In this document: piece by piece, positions 44,366 to 55,249 of the stretch
How the letters are laid out: every line of letters starts with the position of its first letter
How positions within the stretch are numbered: the first letter of the stretch is position 1
From: Thinopyrum elongatum
Taxonomy: Eukaryota > Streptophyta > Magnoliopsida > Poales > Poaceae
Direction: 5' to 3'
DNA length: 64,000 bases
NCBI GenBank assembly: GCA_011799875.1
Contig: CM022298.1
Span: 57,997,015-58,061,014 of the forward strand
Notes under the pieces: generated by a model
The model's input: the letters and a program-made list of their open reading frames with translations, nothing else
Databases searched by the model: none
What the model was told of the DNA's origin: nothing
Made by a program: the position numbers and the translations under genes

Positions 44366-47300
44366 TTAAGCTTTGTGGCGAATCTGCACCACTGAGAAAG
44401 GGTCCTCAAAGGAGTAATCGGTACCTGTCTTGAAGCTCCAGGGCCTGCCTCCTTCAGGACCTGTGCTCCCGAGAAGCACCATCTCGCAGGAACTACTGGC
44501 CATCTTGTTAGAAGCTTGCTGCGCTTTATGAGTCGCCTCATCCATTGAGAATGACGTGAAGCTCGGGTTAGCCATGGAGACGGATGCAGTCCTCAGCACC
44601 CTCGCGCTCTGGCAGAAGAACTTGAGGAAGGCAACCTCCCCGAGCTCCCCTCGGAATTCTTTGTAAGAGAAGTCCTTGATGCACGACTTGACGTTTTCAG
44701 TGGGCTTGACCAGCTTCCAAAAGTTGAGATTCAGCCTGGCACTGCCAGCTTCATAATCACATTTTTCAGACTGCAAGAAAAAAAAAGCAATTAAATCACT
44801 CAACAGTTCAGCTATGATGAATCATGCTTATGCAAATTAATAGCACATAGTGCCACATATTAATTGTGCTCAAAGGAAGCACCAACCTATGTCGTGACTT
44901 GTGAAACACATATTGTACATTATACTACCAGGCATACCTAGATGCTACCCCGTATGGTGTAACAAACAGTAGCTTGATTTCACTGATATGTCGGAGATAT
45001 GACATGCCAATATTTCCATGTGTAGAGCTAAACAAAGTACCAAGTAGCCTAGTAGTACAGAAAAGCAACAACTAAGGTTGCCTCATTATTACAGTTCATG
45101 TATAACAAATTAAGAAGTGAGGCTACAGATTCGAGCTGCATGTAGCTCTCCTAACAGATGCACACTTTTCCAAATATATTCTTCAAGAAATTTTTTCAGA
45201 AATAAGTCATTACACCTTCTTTGTAATTAGTTAATCAGACATAACTGCCTGATACGATGCAGCATAAAAGCAAAGCATCAATATATATGGCATGCTACAC
45301 AAACCCCTCCAGCAAATTGTAGGCAGCAATTTGCAACCCCCAGAATTCATAACAAATGTCATAACTAACTGAAATTAACATGCAATGCAACCCCCAGAAT
45401 TATCATTTTGTACTCTAGTCTCTATGTAGTATGTGTAGAGAAGACCTGATGGCGAAGAATAAATAGAAGCCTGAGAAAAACTTTGTAATTAGTTAATCAG
45501 ACATAACTCATGACATGATACAGTCTAGTAGCAAAGAACTAACATGGCATTGTGGTAATATCACACAGATCACCAACAAACTGTAGGCAGGAATGAGCAA
45601 GATAATTATATATAAGTTCCGTCAGTCTGGCACTGCATGTCAGTTGCAAAATTCACAGCTGAAATACACGCCCTGAAGGTGGAGATTGCTTTCCTAAAGT
45701 TAGTGCGGTGCAAGCAGAGAAAACCTGATGGCTGATAATAAATGCAATGCTTGACATTTATGATCATTGACTCGACAGAGATATGCAAATCAACGATCAA
45801 TACTTTCACACGTGAAATTAGCAGAAAGTAACAACTATCAACTAGCTTACCAAGTAGCCAACACGTGAAAGATCAGAAATTGATATGGTGTATGCACTAT
45901 GCAGTTCCTCATGTTTGTTATTCACACATAACAAGTTGCAGAGTATCGCCAGAGATCTCATTCAACTGTTCATGTGCTTGCTACCATCGTCGATCGCAAC
46001 TAAAACATGGTCCAATCAATCAAGGCTGTTGCTGAAGAAATGAAACAAATTCTGCATTGATGGGGAATCCTAAAAGGTGCACAGTTTATCAAATAAATCC
46101 ACTGGACTGTGTGCATATCTTGTGAGATGTGTTCTTTAAAACAAAGTTTCAGGTGTGAACCATGACAAATAACTTGTTACGTACAACCTCTGTCCCAAAT
46201 TACTTGTCTTAGATTTGATACGGAGACAAATCTAAGACAAGTAAATTGGGACGGAGGGAGTATTAATTAACCATAGAGAAGTGCCTGATGTGACGCGGTT
46301 TAGAGTAATATGATAAACCACACAGACATCCAAAAAACTGTAGGTGGCAATGTGTTTGGTTTATCATGTGTAAATTTCGAAGTCAGAAACAAGCCCCGCA
46401 TGCCACTTACAACATCAACAGCACAAATATTGCCAAGTAGTATGATATATGACCACGGTGAGAGACGCTATAACAAGAGGTAAATAAGCAAAGCAATCGA
46501 CATTGGGAGAACTGCATAATAGTACATTATCTGCAATTAATCAATCAGAAGCTGAAAACACACCATCTGCAGCGAACAAACTCTGCTGCCACAAACATTC
46601 TACACATAAGACATAGTGGAAACCGGTATGAATATAAGCAAAACATGAAACGAAAAAAAATACCATAATGTGTAGTGCCTCCAAATTGGGAAAGCAGCCG
46701 AGGAAGGAGAGAACCATCTTGGAATCGGTGTGGCTTCCGAAACGCACATTCAGACTCAGGAACTTGACGCTGGTGGCCATGGCGCTTGGGCTCGCATTTA
46801 TCCCGGCCTGGAATGAACCCAATTGAACAAAAAAAATTACACATTTAGTATTGGAACTCCAGCAGCTGGATATTTTGCTAACTGAAGAAACTGTTAGACT
46901 GCAGACAGGAGATGTACACACCATGACGATGCTGTCTCGCATCTCTAGGATGGTGTTCCCTGGCTGCAAGATTCCTAATGCGTGCAGCTTGGGAGCATCG
47001 CCAATCCTGACCCTGGTGCGCAAGCCGCCGGCATTGCCCCGGAACCCCTCCAGGATGAGCCTCTCGAGGCGGGGAACCTTCACCACGGCGATGTCCTCCG
47101 GAACAGAGCTGCAAATTTGGACGCACCGGAGGCTCTGGCTGACGAGGCGAAGGCGCAGCCCCTTGTTGCATCCATGGATGTTGAGGGTCTCCAGGATGGG
47201 GCTCTCGGCGACGACAAAGTCGATGTCTCCGTCCTCCATGACGACGCTGCAGATGCCGAGCTCCCGGAGATGGGGGAAGGAGGTGCGGGGCGGTAATCTT

Positions 47301-47758
47301 GCCACGTCTGGGAACTTCCAGAGGCCGATGTAGAGGCAAGCGAGGCTGGTGATGCTGAAGAGCGCGGCCGGGAGGGGCACGTCGAGCGGCCACGGGCGGA
47401 TGACGAGGGCGAGCTCCTGGACGCCCTTGGTGGCGAGGAGCTGGAGCCAGCGCGCGAGCTGGGCCTGGTAGGCGCTCATGTGGCTGCTGGTGAGACGGGC
47501 GTAGGGGATGGGTCCCGTGTGCGCCTCGAGGATGGTCGAGATGGCGGAGACGATGGCCGGCGAGTCGGCGGGCGTGGGGGGAAAGCTGCAGCCTTTGGGG
47601 CGGAGGTGGGCGTCATTCAGGATGATGCGGTCCACGCCGTCGGAGGCGGGCAGGTCGGGGATGAGCTCGGTGCAGATGCAGGTGAGTAGCTGCTCCGTGG
47701 ATCGGTCCACCTCGTGCGGGTCGACGTTGGTGAACGGCGCCTGCCGGGGAGCAGCCAT
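44366..47758 (-). CDS. LRR/FBD-domain protein (F-box-family-like, F-box absent)
   Basis: Three exons on the minus strand: 47758-46922, 46807-46664 and 44770-44366. Each junction has GT-AG and all three introns fall in phase 0, giving 461 residues. Residues 1-90 have no F-box (no LPD-x-L-L-x-x-I signature). LRR-like strands follow at about 110-320 (LALVIRPWPLDVPLPAALFS, LYIGLWKFPDVARLPP, LRELGICSVVMEDGDIDFVV, LETLNIHGC, LERLILEGFRG). The C-terminus holds an FBD domain (LNLNFWKLVKPTENVKSCIK, FSYKEFRGELGEVAFLKFFC), then a Ser/Gly-rich tail. F-box/FBD proteins are substrate receptors of SCF ubiquitin ligases. Without an F-box this one may not bind SKP1, or the missing exon may lie elsewhere. The frame is intact. 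The second intron is 1.9 kb and repeat-bearing; the first intron can also be read through in frame. Confidence 0.8.
45215..46350. repeat. Diverged direct repeats in intron 2 of the FBD gene
   Basis: CTTTGTAATTAGTTAATCAG occurs at about 45220 and again at about 45481. Each is followed by CATAACT...GATAC, then a CA-rich part ending in AACTGTAGGCAG or AATTGTAGGCAG. A third diverged copy near 46270-46350 ends in AACTGTAGGTGGCAATG. The period is roughly 260 bp for the first two. No function is evident. Confidence 0.55.
46184..46260. mobile_element. Stowaway-type MITE (77 bp)
   Basis: Near-perfect foldback: the left half ends in TGTCTTAGATTTG and the right half has CAAATCTAAGACAAGTAAAT. The right end CTCCCTCCGTCCC (inverted) and the left CAACCTCTGTCCC are Stowaway termini. 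TA dinucleotides flank both sides (46182-46183 and 46261-46262). It lies in intron 2 of the FBD gene. Confidence 0.9.
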
Positions 47759-50022
47759 GGTCGGCGGCGGATGAGCCGGCGAGGGTTTGGGGATTTGGGG
47801 GTGGCGAGTGAAGCGGAGAGTGGGTCTGTGACTGAGGAGGCGGATGATGGGGATGGGCCTTATTTAGGGCTTTGTGTTTACTTGGGCTGAATTCCTATAC
47901 AACGTAGAAAACATACTACAAGGTCTATTTAAAATTCACCTAAAAAAGTTCTATTTAAAATACGACCGAAGTTGTAGAGCATCAAGATTGATGAAGTCAT
48001 CACGGGCACCTCGCCCATCCATGGGGAAGCATCAAGCCTGGGATTTGATCTTGCCATCAACAATTGTTGCGACCGTAGTTGTCGTCTTCATTCTCATGTC
48101 GCTCGCTCATTCGGACAAGTGGTGGCTAACGGAACGGCATGGCTAATAAGGTGGCTTGCCGGCTAGAGTGGCCCAAGGAGATGGCTCGAAGTTCGCGGGA
48201 TGGTAGCGGCGGCTCCCTAGACGGTTCCAATGACGGCACTGGAGACATGGAAGAGCCATGGGACATTGCAGCAGTGACAAATTTTGCTCGGTGGTGATAG
48301 TGTGTAGTGTTTCTGGCGAAGGGGGGGGGGGTGGACTAGGTGGTGGCTACGTGGCTTGATGGAGGCGCCGATGGGGAAGAAGGGTTTTTTTGTTGAAAGG
48401 CGACGGAGAAGTGTTGTAGGAGGTGGTGGTGGTTGGTAGAGTTAAGTGTCTCCCGACAAGAAAAAGGGGTACCAAAAGGGCGGTTGGGAGAAAGATAAAT
48501 TTTCATTTTGTTGAGATGAAGAGGCAATTTTTGGAAACTAAATGATTTTTATGGGTCTGAGTGCTCTAATCCAGATTAGTATTGTACTCTCCTGACCGTT
48601 TGATGTCTTCAATATTATTATGCCTTTGATTATTTTTTATTTTGCTTTTTTCTTACTGTTTGATTTTTAAGTATTTCAACTTTTGAAGTCCTTCAATTAT
48701 TTTTATTGTGGAAATGAAATTACTTTAGATTTTACTAAAGAGTTATTTCTTGATTTCACCAGCCTTTTAAAAAAAATCAGATATTAGGGAATTTATGTGA
48801 ATAGACAGGAATACTAGGTTATGACAAGATTAACCCGTGAGTTGGCACCAGTTGATTGGCTAGCTGAGCATGACCCACTACCTAGTGACACCATTAGAAA
48901 TGCATTAGAGGGTAACACACGATTTGCCACGTCGTTCTTTGGTTTTAAATTAATTATATTTTTCTATTAAAGGTTTTTATAGCAATTCACATTTCGTGTA
49001 TACCGCGAAGTTGGTCGAGCGACCACAGACCCCTACTGGCGCTATCAGGTTAGCCATGTAGACTGGTCCTTCTGGCTTTGGGAAGGTGGCATTCGTTTTT
49101 TCTTCTTTTATTCTTTTTCTTTATTTTTTTATGTTTTAGTTTCCTGTTCACTCATATACTTATTTTTCAATTTTTCCAAATTATTAATACTTTTGAATTT
49201 AGGGAAAATAATTTAAGTACTTCAATTTAAAAAATTATGAATTGTCTTATTCAAAATTATGTGCTTTTTTTAAAATGCATGACGATTTTTTGCTACAATC
49301 ATGAAAATTTATCAAATTACATCAACGTAATTGAAATCCATGAATATTTTTTAAAATTCTTGACTATTTTAAAAAAATATTTGATAACTATAAAACTCAT
49401 GACCATATTTTTGAATCCATGAGTAGTTTTGTACTCATGAAGAATTTCAAAATTTATGAACTTTTTTTAAATTCATGAATGTTTTCAAGATTTGTGAACA
49501 TTTTTTAAATTCAGAAAAAATATAAATCTTGAATGCTTATTTTTTTTCTTAAAGTGCTTTAATAGGATGTTGGTTCTGATACTGTTATGTGAAACCCACA
49601 ACCTGTCCAGACCCTTATAGATGGGGTCCACTTCAAGGAAAAACTCTGGAGCACTTTCTATGCCTCTATTCCTAGGGTGCTTAGTATTGTAAGGATTTCA
49701 TGTCGTACAAACAAGAAACCATGTGAGTATACGGCTTGCAATCTCTCTGTTATTGTGGTTTAATCTAAGGCCTCAGCCTGGTAAATTTCTGAAATCTCAA
49801 AAGCACAATCGACTTTGCCTATCATAGGCTTTTATTTTGTTTGTTTTCTGCATGAAATTATTTGTCCATGTACGTCCTCTGATACTTATTTTTTTAATTG
49901 ACGTCCTTTCTGTTACTTCAGTGATTGTAAAATATCAACTTCAAGATTTAGGCTGGATATGAGGGTGCCGGTCATGCTGAGCGTTTAGGGCCGGTATGAG
50001 GCGCAAAATGCCAACAGCGGTC
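47759..50022. other. Intergenic upstream of the FBD gene, AT-rich repeats
   Basis: 47759-47890 should contain the FBD gene promoter; no clear TATA is seen beyond an AAATAAG on the minus strand near 47860. 47990-48520 is a GC-richer, degenerate stretch (GGTGGCTTGCCGGCTAGAGT, G-run at 48319). 48560-49560 is AT-rich with repeated TTTAAATTCATGAA-type words. No credible protein frame. Confidence 0.5.
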
Positions 50023-50242
50023 GACCTCCATGGAGGTGGGTATTTTAAAAAAAATCGAAAAACATATTAGAAATGCACGATTTTCTCTTTTTTGTGTAGC
50101 TCTCACCATAATGTACTTCGTTGTGAGATTTTATACACATATAGAATACATCCATATGAATGTGTAGAATTTGTTTCAGAATTTTTTGAAACTCCAAAAT
50201 ATAATTATTGAATTTTTTTAAATATCCACCTCCATGGAGGTC
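50023..50242. mobile_element. Foldback/MITE candidate with palindromic ends (220 bp)
   Basis: The left end GACCTCCATGGAGGTGGGTA and the right end TATCCACCTCCATGGAGGTC are inverted repeats of about 30 bp including an A/T run. Each arm itself contains the 12-bp palindrome CCTCCATGGAGG. The interior is AT-rich and non-coding. No clear target duplication was found. Confidence 0.6.
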
Positions 50243-50579
50243 GCCAGCCAAAAGCCCTCACTCCGATATGAGGGGTCTATCTAGATCTTTTTTTTTTACC
50301 GGGCGACGGCCCCGGACGTATAGGGAGGGTTTGGGAGGCTGGCCGTAGATGCTCTAAGGAAAGCATATCTAGTACACCCTCTCTTTTCTGTTTGTGAAAA
50401 TATCTAGTACACCCTCAGTGCGCATATGCACGACTAGGCCAGGCTGGATTCATCAGTTGACTACCAAAGATATCAGCGGAAATATGGAAACAAAAATTTT
50501 GGATGAATTTTGAATAAGGAAATTGGAACCCTTAGGAGAATCGGTGCGTATATGATCGCCGCAAAAAAAAAAGGCTGAG
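50243..50579. other. Intergenic, nothing recognised
   Basis: Short stretch with a T-run and CCGGGCGACGGCCCCGGACG (50300), then GGCCGTAGATGCTCTAAGG, which resembles the end of the repeat at 50650-50800. Confidence 0.45.
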
Positions 50580-50960
50580 CATCTTAGCATGTTCACAAGA
50601 TCATAAAATATTGAAAGAGTAGGGATGTGAGCATTAGTTTTTCGTGTTCGGGGTCTGCATAGTCAAGCAGGGGCCAGGATGTTTGAGGCCCGTTTAAGGA
50701 TCCCGTCTGAGTCGCATTTTTGTGACCGGTCAGTGATCGGACCGTCCGCCCGGGCGTTTGAGGCAGGTTTGGGACGTCCGGCTGTAGATGCTCTAAGCAT
50801 GTGAGCATTAGTTGTCCTTGTTCATGATCTGAGTAGTCACGTTAGATTATTTTTGGTTGGTGAATGGCTAGTGCAGGTTACCAAATCATTGTTGCCGTCT
50901 TTATAAATTTGAGTGCTTCTTGATATCACATATCTGCCGAGCTCTATATATGTATTTACC
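50580..50960 (+). repeat. Start of duplicated unit 2, with a repeat insertion
   Basis: Homologous to 61966-62160: GAGCATCTTAGCATGTTCAC against GGGGCATCTTAACAAGTTCG, then AGCATTAGTTGTCCTTGT, TTGGTTGGTGAATG and CTTTATAAATTT. Here it is split by about 150 bp (50660-50795: CCGCCCGGGCGTTTGAGGCA, GACGTCCGGCTGTAGATGCT), a word order common in Triticeae intergenic DNA. The sequence GTGAGCATTAGTT occurs on both sides of the insert. Confidence 0.6.
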
Positions 50961-51099
50961 TGCGTCGACTGCAAGGTTGAATCTAAGCAATTTATCTTAT
51001 CATGCATGAGAAATGTGCTGCGTTGGCGTAGGATTAGGAGTCACCGGGATATACAGAAGTGAAAACAGATTCGGTGTCGTTCAATCATCAAACAAGCAA

Positions 51100-51340
51100 T
51101 GTACGCATCAGACAAGCAATGTACTTTTGGCTGCCATCGGCAGTCTTACCGCAGGTTGCATGTACATACTACCTCAAGGTCGAGAAGCACCATTACGCTG
51201 TTGGGCTGCCACCATTGTGCAAGATGAACCTCGTGTACCCAAGCTGCTGGGCTCGCTGGCTAGAGGGAACGCCGTTGTGCTGGTTTCGCGCTTACAGGAA
51301 AGCTGCTGCAGCGACTGTGGTTTGAATCAATGCCTGCACA
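51100..51340 (+). pseudogene. Conserved unidentified coding-like remnant in unit 2
   Basis: The frame from 51059 reads TYYLKVEKHHYAVGLPPLCK, then LVYPSCWARWLEGTPLCWFR. The other units have the same order in broken form: near 26340-26520 (TYSLEVEKHRITAW, LSYPSGWLALMK, CAGC) and 59298-59480 (TYSLEVKKHRITAGIPA, LSYPSG, EEIPLCWLL). Similarity at residue level across three copies suggests descent from a coding exon. I do not recognise the family. Confidence 0.4.
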
Positions 51341-52166
51341 CGTTGTAGTTATGCAATGTCAGTTGAGAGTCGATAAAACTGCATGCTTTGTTTTATTTCA
51401 CAACGGCTCAAGTTTGGCATTGCCAATTAATTAATCAAGCACACTGTTTATTATCACATGGGTTACTCCTTTTATGATGAGACGAGCAGACCTTAGGGTG
51501 TATACAAGTATTCCAGGTTAAGAAAACTGTGTTAGTAACATTGCCGAACTAAACGTGATTGTCTTTAAATTTCACCTGTTACCAGCTGCACCAAAGTCCA
51601 TTTCTCCGGTGTCTTATACTTCTATATGTGAAAATATTTTTCCTTCTTTCCTGCTGGACTACGAGCAAAATGCAAGCTGGGATGTGAGAAAGGGGATTTC
51701 AAGGCCGAGCAACCGACCTTCCGGAACTTAGACAGCTCTTGTTGAATAATCTGTCACATCATCACCGTATTTTTTGGCAGGCAGGAAATTCATGTCCATA
51801 CTAGCAAGCGGTTACCTGATTCTTTTGTACAAACTGGGTGCCGTGTTCACGGTCCTCTTCAGAAAATTTATTTGCAAGAACACGGTTGTTCTTTCTTTCA
51901 TTAAGAAATTTCTCAAGCATGGATCACTATCAGACGTACACTCCTGAAATAATCATGCAGGGGTCATTATTAGACGTGCACCAAGCGTACGTCTTTGTTG
52001 GGTCCTATCATTTTTATACAATCTGGCCGACCAATCAGATGTGCGCATCAATTTTATACCATGTAGCCGGCCACCATAATCCACGGCAACGCAGAAGCCC
52101 TTTCCCACAAACAACTTCGTACAAGCACCGTATCTTTTCATCTCCTATTTAAACACATACATGACA
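51341..52166 (+). promoter_or_regulatory. Upstream region of intact cysteine protease gene (unit 2)
   Basis: Collinear with 33189-33998 in unit 1 and 59560-61716 in unit 3, and here uninterrupted up to the TATA box. The conserved parts include CACGGTCCTCTTCAG, CAAGCGTACGTCTTTG and the CCACCATAATCCACGG to CAACTTCGTACAAGCA stretch about 50 bp before the TATA box. Individual factor sites cannot be named. Confidence 0.65.
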
Positions 52167-52175
52167 CTATATATA
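52167..52175 (+). promoter_or_regulatory. TATA box of cysteine protease copy 2
   Basis: CTATATATA, 106 bp before the ATG at 52281. It is conserved in copy 1 at 37171-37179. Confidence 0.75.
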
Positions 52176-52216
52176 CCACCAAGTACCATCAAACAAACCA
52201 GACCAAAATACAGAGA

Positions 52217-52370
52217 CTTGCCATCCTAGTTTGCATCTGCCTCTACAGTACTGTCATTGCAGTTCGGTGCCTAACCGAAGATGGCCATCCACAAGGCTTC
52301 GCTCCTTGCCTTCCTCGGATGCATCTGCTTCTGCGGTACTGTAATTGCAGCTCGTGAGCTGAACGATGAC
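52217..52370 (+). repeat. 88-bp-period duplication spanning leader and signal peptide
   Basis: The leader sequence from 52217 (CTTGCCATCCTAGTTTGCAT, then CTGCCTCTACAGTACTGTCA and TTGCAGTTCG) aligns with the coding sequence from 52305 (CTTGCCTTCCTCGGATGCAT, then CTGCTTCTGCGGTACTGTAA and TTGCAGCTCG). The first copy has no ATG in frame. The same pair is present in copy 1 (about 37236 and 37311), so the duplication predates the unit duplication. Confidence 0.8.
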
Positions 52371-53386
52371 TTGTCGATGGTGGCGAAGCATGAGAACTGG
52401 ATGGCTCAGTATGGCCGTGTCTACAAGGACACCAATGAGAAGGCGCGCCGGTTCGAGGTTTTCAAAGCCAACGTCGAATTCATTGAAACCTTCAATGCCC
52501 AGAATCACAAGTTCTGGCTTGGCGTCAACCAGTTCGCTGATATCACCAATGATGAGTTCAGGACAACCAACACAAACAAGGGGTTCAAGGCAAACGCCAT
52601 GCGAGTTCTTTCTACAGGATTCAGGTATGAGAATTTGAGTTTTGATGCTCTTCCAGCAACGCTGGACTGGAGGGCCAAGGGGGCTGTCACCCCTATCAAG
52701 GATCAAGGCCAGTGTGGTAAGTACACAAAAAATTTGTTGCACTGCATATATGTGTTAATATTTTATTGAATAACACTATAACAACACAATTATTTCTAGG
52801 CTGTTGTTGGGCATTTTCTGCCGTTGCCGCGACAGAGGGCATTGTAAAACTTAAAACCGGCAAGTTAATCTCACTGTCGGAGCAAGAGTTGGTTGACTGT
52901 GATATTCATGGTGAAGATCAAGGCTGCGAGGGAGGACTCATGGATGATGCCTTCAAATTCATTATCAAGAACGGAGGTCTGACCATGGAGTCCAGCTACC
53001 CATATACCGCAGCCGACGGCAAGTGCAAGGCTGGATCCAACAGCGCCGCAACCATCACCGGCTTTGAGGATGTGCCCGCCAATAACGAGGGTGCCCTTAT
53101 GAAGGTGGTGGCAAACCAACCAGTGTCCGTAGCTGTGGACGGAGGCGACATGACATTCCAATTCTACTCTGGTGGGGTGATGACTGGCTCCTGCGGTACT
53201 GACTTGGACCATGGAATTGCGGCCATTGGATATGGAAAGACTAGTGATGGCACAAGTTATTGGTTGATGAAGAATTCATGGGGCACAACTTGGGGCGAGA
53301 ATGGGTACTTGAGAATGGAGAAGGACATTGCAGACAAGAAGGGCATGTGTGGTCTTGCCATGGAGCCTTCATACCCCACCAAATAG
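52281..53386 (+). CDS. SAG39-like papain-family cysteine protease, intact
   Basis: Two exons, 52281-52716 and 52800-53386, with an 83-bp GT-AG intron in phase 1 giving 340 residues. Residues 1-24 are a signal peptide ([17 protein letters not shown]), so it is secretory or vacuolar. The I29 inhibitor propeptide (about 36-93) has the ERFNIN pattern ([20 protein letters not shown]) and FADITNDEF. The mature part starts near 124 (LPATLDWR). The oxyanion Gln142 and nucleophile Cys148 lie in DQGQCGCCWAFS, His283 in [11 protein letters not shown] and Asn304 in [10 protein letters not shown]. The residue before the catalytic Cys is Cys instead of the usual Ser (GCCW), as in senescence-associated SAG39-type enzymes. 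There is no C-terminal granulin domain. Such enzymes degrade proteins in vacuoles during senescence or defence; the specific role here is inferred. A paralogue at 37287-40562 is broken. Confidence 0.95.
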
Positions 53387-54455
53387 GAAGATCACCAAAT
53401 GCCACCTAATCTTACATATGCATAATTCTCAAATAACTAAGGTCCTCGTGTCCTCTGTATAGTTCATATGTGTCGGTAAGTTCTATATGATAATGTATGA
53501 TTTGTCCATACATTGTTATACTTTGTAAATTAATGTCGTGTGTGATATATTGCACAGTATGTGAAAATTTGATTAAGAATTATGTTGATATATATTTATG
53601 AAGCTTTCAAATGTCTAAAACATTTGAATATGTTAAGAGTAAACTCTAAAGGGTATTTTCATATATATGATTTTTATATTGGATCTTTGGGTATTTATAG
53701 GAATGTAATGTGTTAACTGAAAATTGGAGGCATCCTACTGGTGATTTGTATCACTACAGAATACTACATGCACTATTTCAAAGGAATCAATCCATTGCAA
53801 CAAGATTATTGGAAAACTCCAACTTCCCAAAATGGCCTAACGCATGACACCTTATGATAAGGTGATAGGCTACGACAAAGGAGACATGATTATGTTATCA
53901 TAAATATGCATACTATGATGTCCATTGACATCGTAGGTTAATCTTTTATGTGTCTTTCCATGTATCTGATCAACCGAGACATCTATGGGTTCTTGTTTTA
54001 TATACATTTAGGCATTCAGTTTCAATTTTCCATACGAAATCAAGCTTACAGAATTTCTAGTTCCGCAACAATCAAAATATGTATCCAAAGCAATTTTAGG
54101 ACGAACAGAGAATCATCTTCTTGTATTAATTAATTATAGGGAAGTGTTTTGTCATGTGGAACAGTAAGAATATCTGTGGACATAATAAAGTGACAATCAC
54201 TATGAAAATAGTTTTATAGACTCTATATGGTTTATTCGAATTGATTCTATAACATGTAAATATTTTTTTGCATGTTGTTGGTACACTAAAAATTGAACAT
54301 GCTTCCAAATGGTGAGAAGATAGCACTTTACTTACAAAAGTAAAATGCCATTCTCTCTAAAAAGAATTGTACCACTGGAATCACCGCATACTTGCTTATC
54401 CTGAAGTAAGGAGGTATGACTTCAAGTTAACATATATTTCGCAGTGAAGTCGGCA
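53387..54455 (+). other. 3' flank of protease copy 2
   Basis: Matches the 3' flank of copy 1 up to about 53700 (AGAGTAAACTCTAAAGGGTA), then diverges. It includes the probable 3' untranslated region with several AATAAA-like words. No other gene seen. Confidence 0.65.
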
Positions 54456-55200
54456 ATATGCTTATCTTAGCTTCGTCCTTCCTGCATTGCATCCTTGGCC
54501 TTTTGAATCCACTTTGCAGATTTTCTTTTGTACTCATCTTTCTATCTCTGTCCATCACCTTTCTAATGCACCTCTCGACTTCCGTCCTCTCTAGCCATAA
54601 TTTCTCGCCCTTCTGTACTCACATGCCAATGCCCCACGTGCTCTCCCCATACTTTGCTATGGTGGGTTGGTCTGCCTAATGTGGGATTCCCACAATAGGA
54701 ACACCACTAACAATTGCCTCCAATGTCGAGTTTCATCCGTAGTGGGTAACAAAACAATCTACATGTATGTTCATGAATTTAGATCTGAAGAGTTATCCCT
54801 ATTTTATTAATTTGTAAAACCTTTTTATATTCTTGTCCATAAAAATAAAACAAATGTATTTTGTGTTACCATACCAATAGCCTTGTTGGAAAAAACCTGA
54901 AGTTTGGGGCACCACGCAACAATTAATCCATTATTCACACATTTCAGCTTGAATTCTACAAATAACTTGTGTGCCTTGTTGGATCTGACAACCCCAAAAA
55001 ATGGTTTGCCAGAATTGCATAGTCCATTGCGATTCTCATCCAACTGGATTGCATCATAGTTAGTGACGGTCCCATAGGATACAAGCACAATAGAGGAAAT
55101 GCTATGCTTCTCTACCCATAAAACTTGTTGGGTGATAGGTGATTATCATCAAGGTTGATGGCAAGGTTGGGCATGTCATCTTAGCTCTCCATGTTAACTC
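54456..55200 (-). pseudogene. UDP-glycosyltransferase fragment, unit 2, minus strand
   Basis: Read from 55200 leftward: WRAKM-type sequence and LDDNHLSPNKFYG in different frames, then 55088-54825 MLVSYGTVTNYDAIQLDENR, GNSGKPF-like CNSGKPFFGVVRSNKAHKLF and the first PSPG residues IVAWCPKLQVFSNKAIG. Then come a frameshift, NSTLEAIVSGVPIVGIPH, DQPTIAKYGESTWGIGM and the C-terminal helices to 54456. This covers the middle and C-terminal half of a plant family 1 UGT including most of the 44-residue PSPG donor-binding box, but stops and shifts (for example stop for Trp in HYG*NS) kill it. Its 5' half is cut off near the Angela-type LTR at 55250. Confidence 0.88.
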
Positions 55201-55249
55201 CATGTACTCTTCCTCCTGCACGATTGGCAAATTTTAAAATAACAAATTC

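Noticed and set aside
46851..47774. Plus-strand frames of up to 160 codons opposite the FBD gene
   Set aside because: GC-rich coding DNA keeps the other strand open; the minus strand carries LRR and FBD motifs with correct splice sites.
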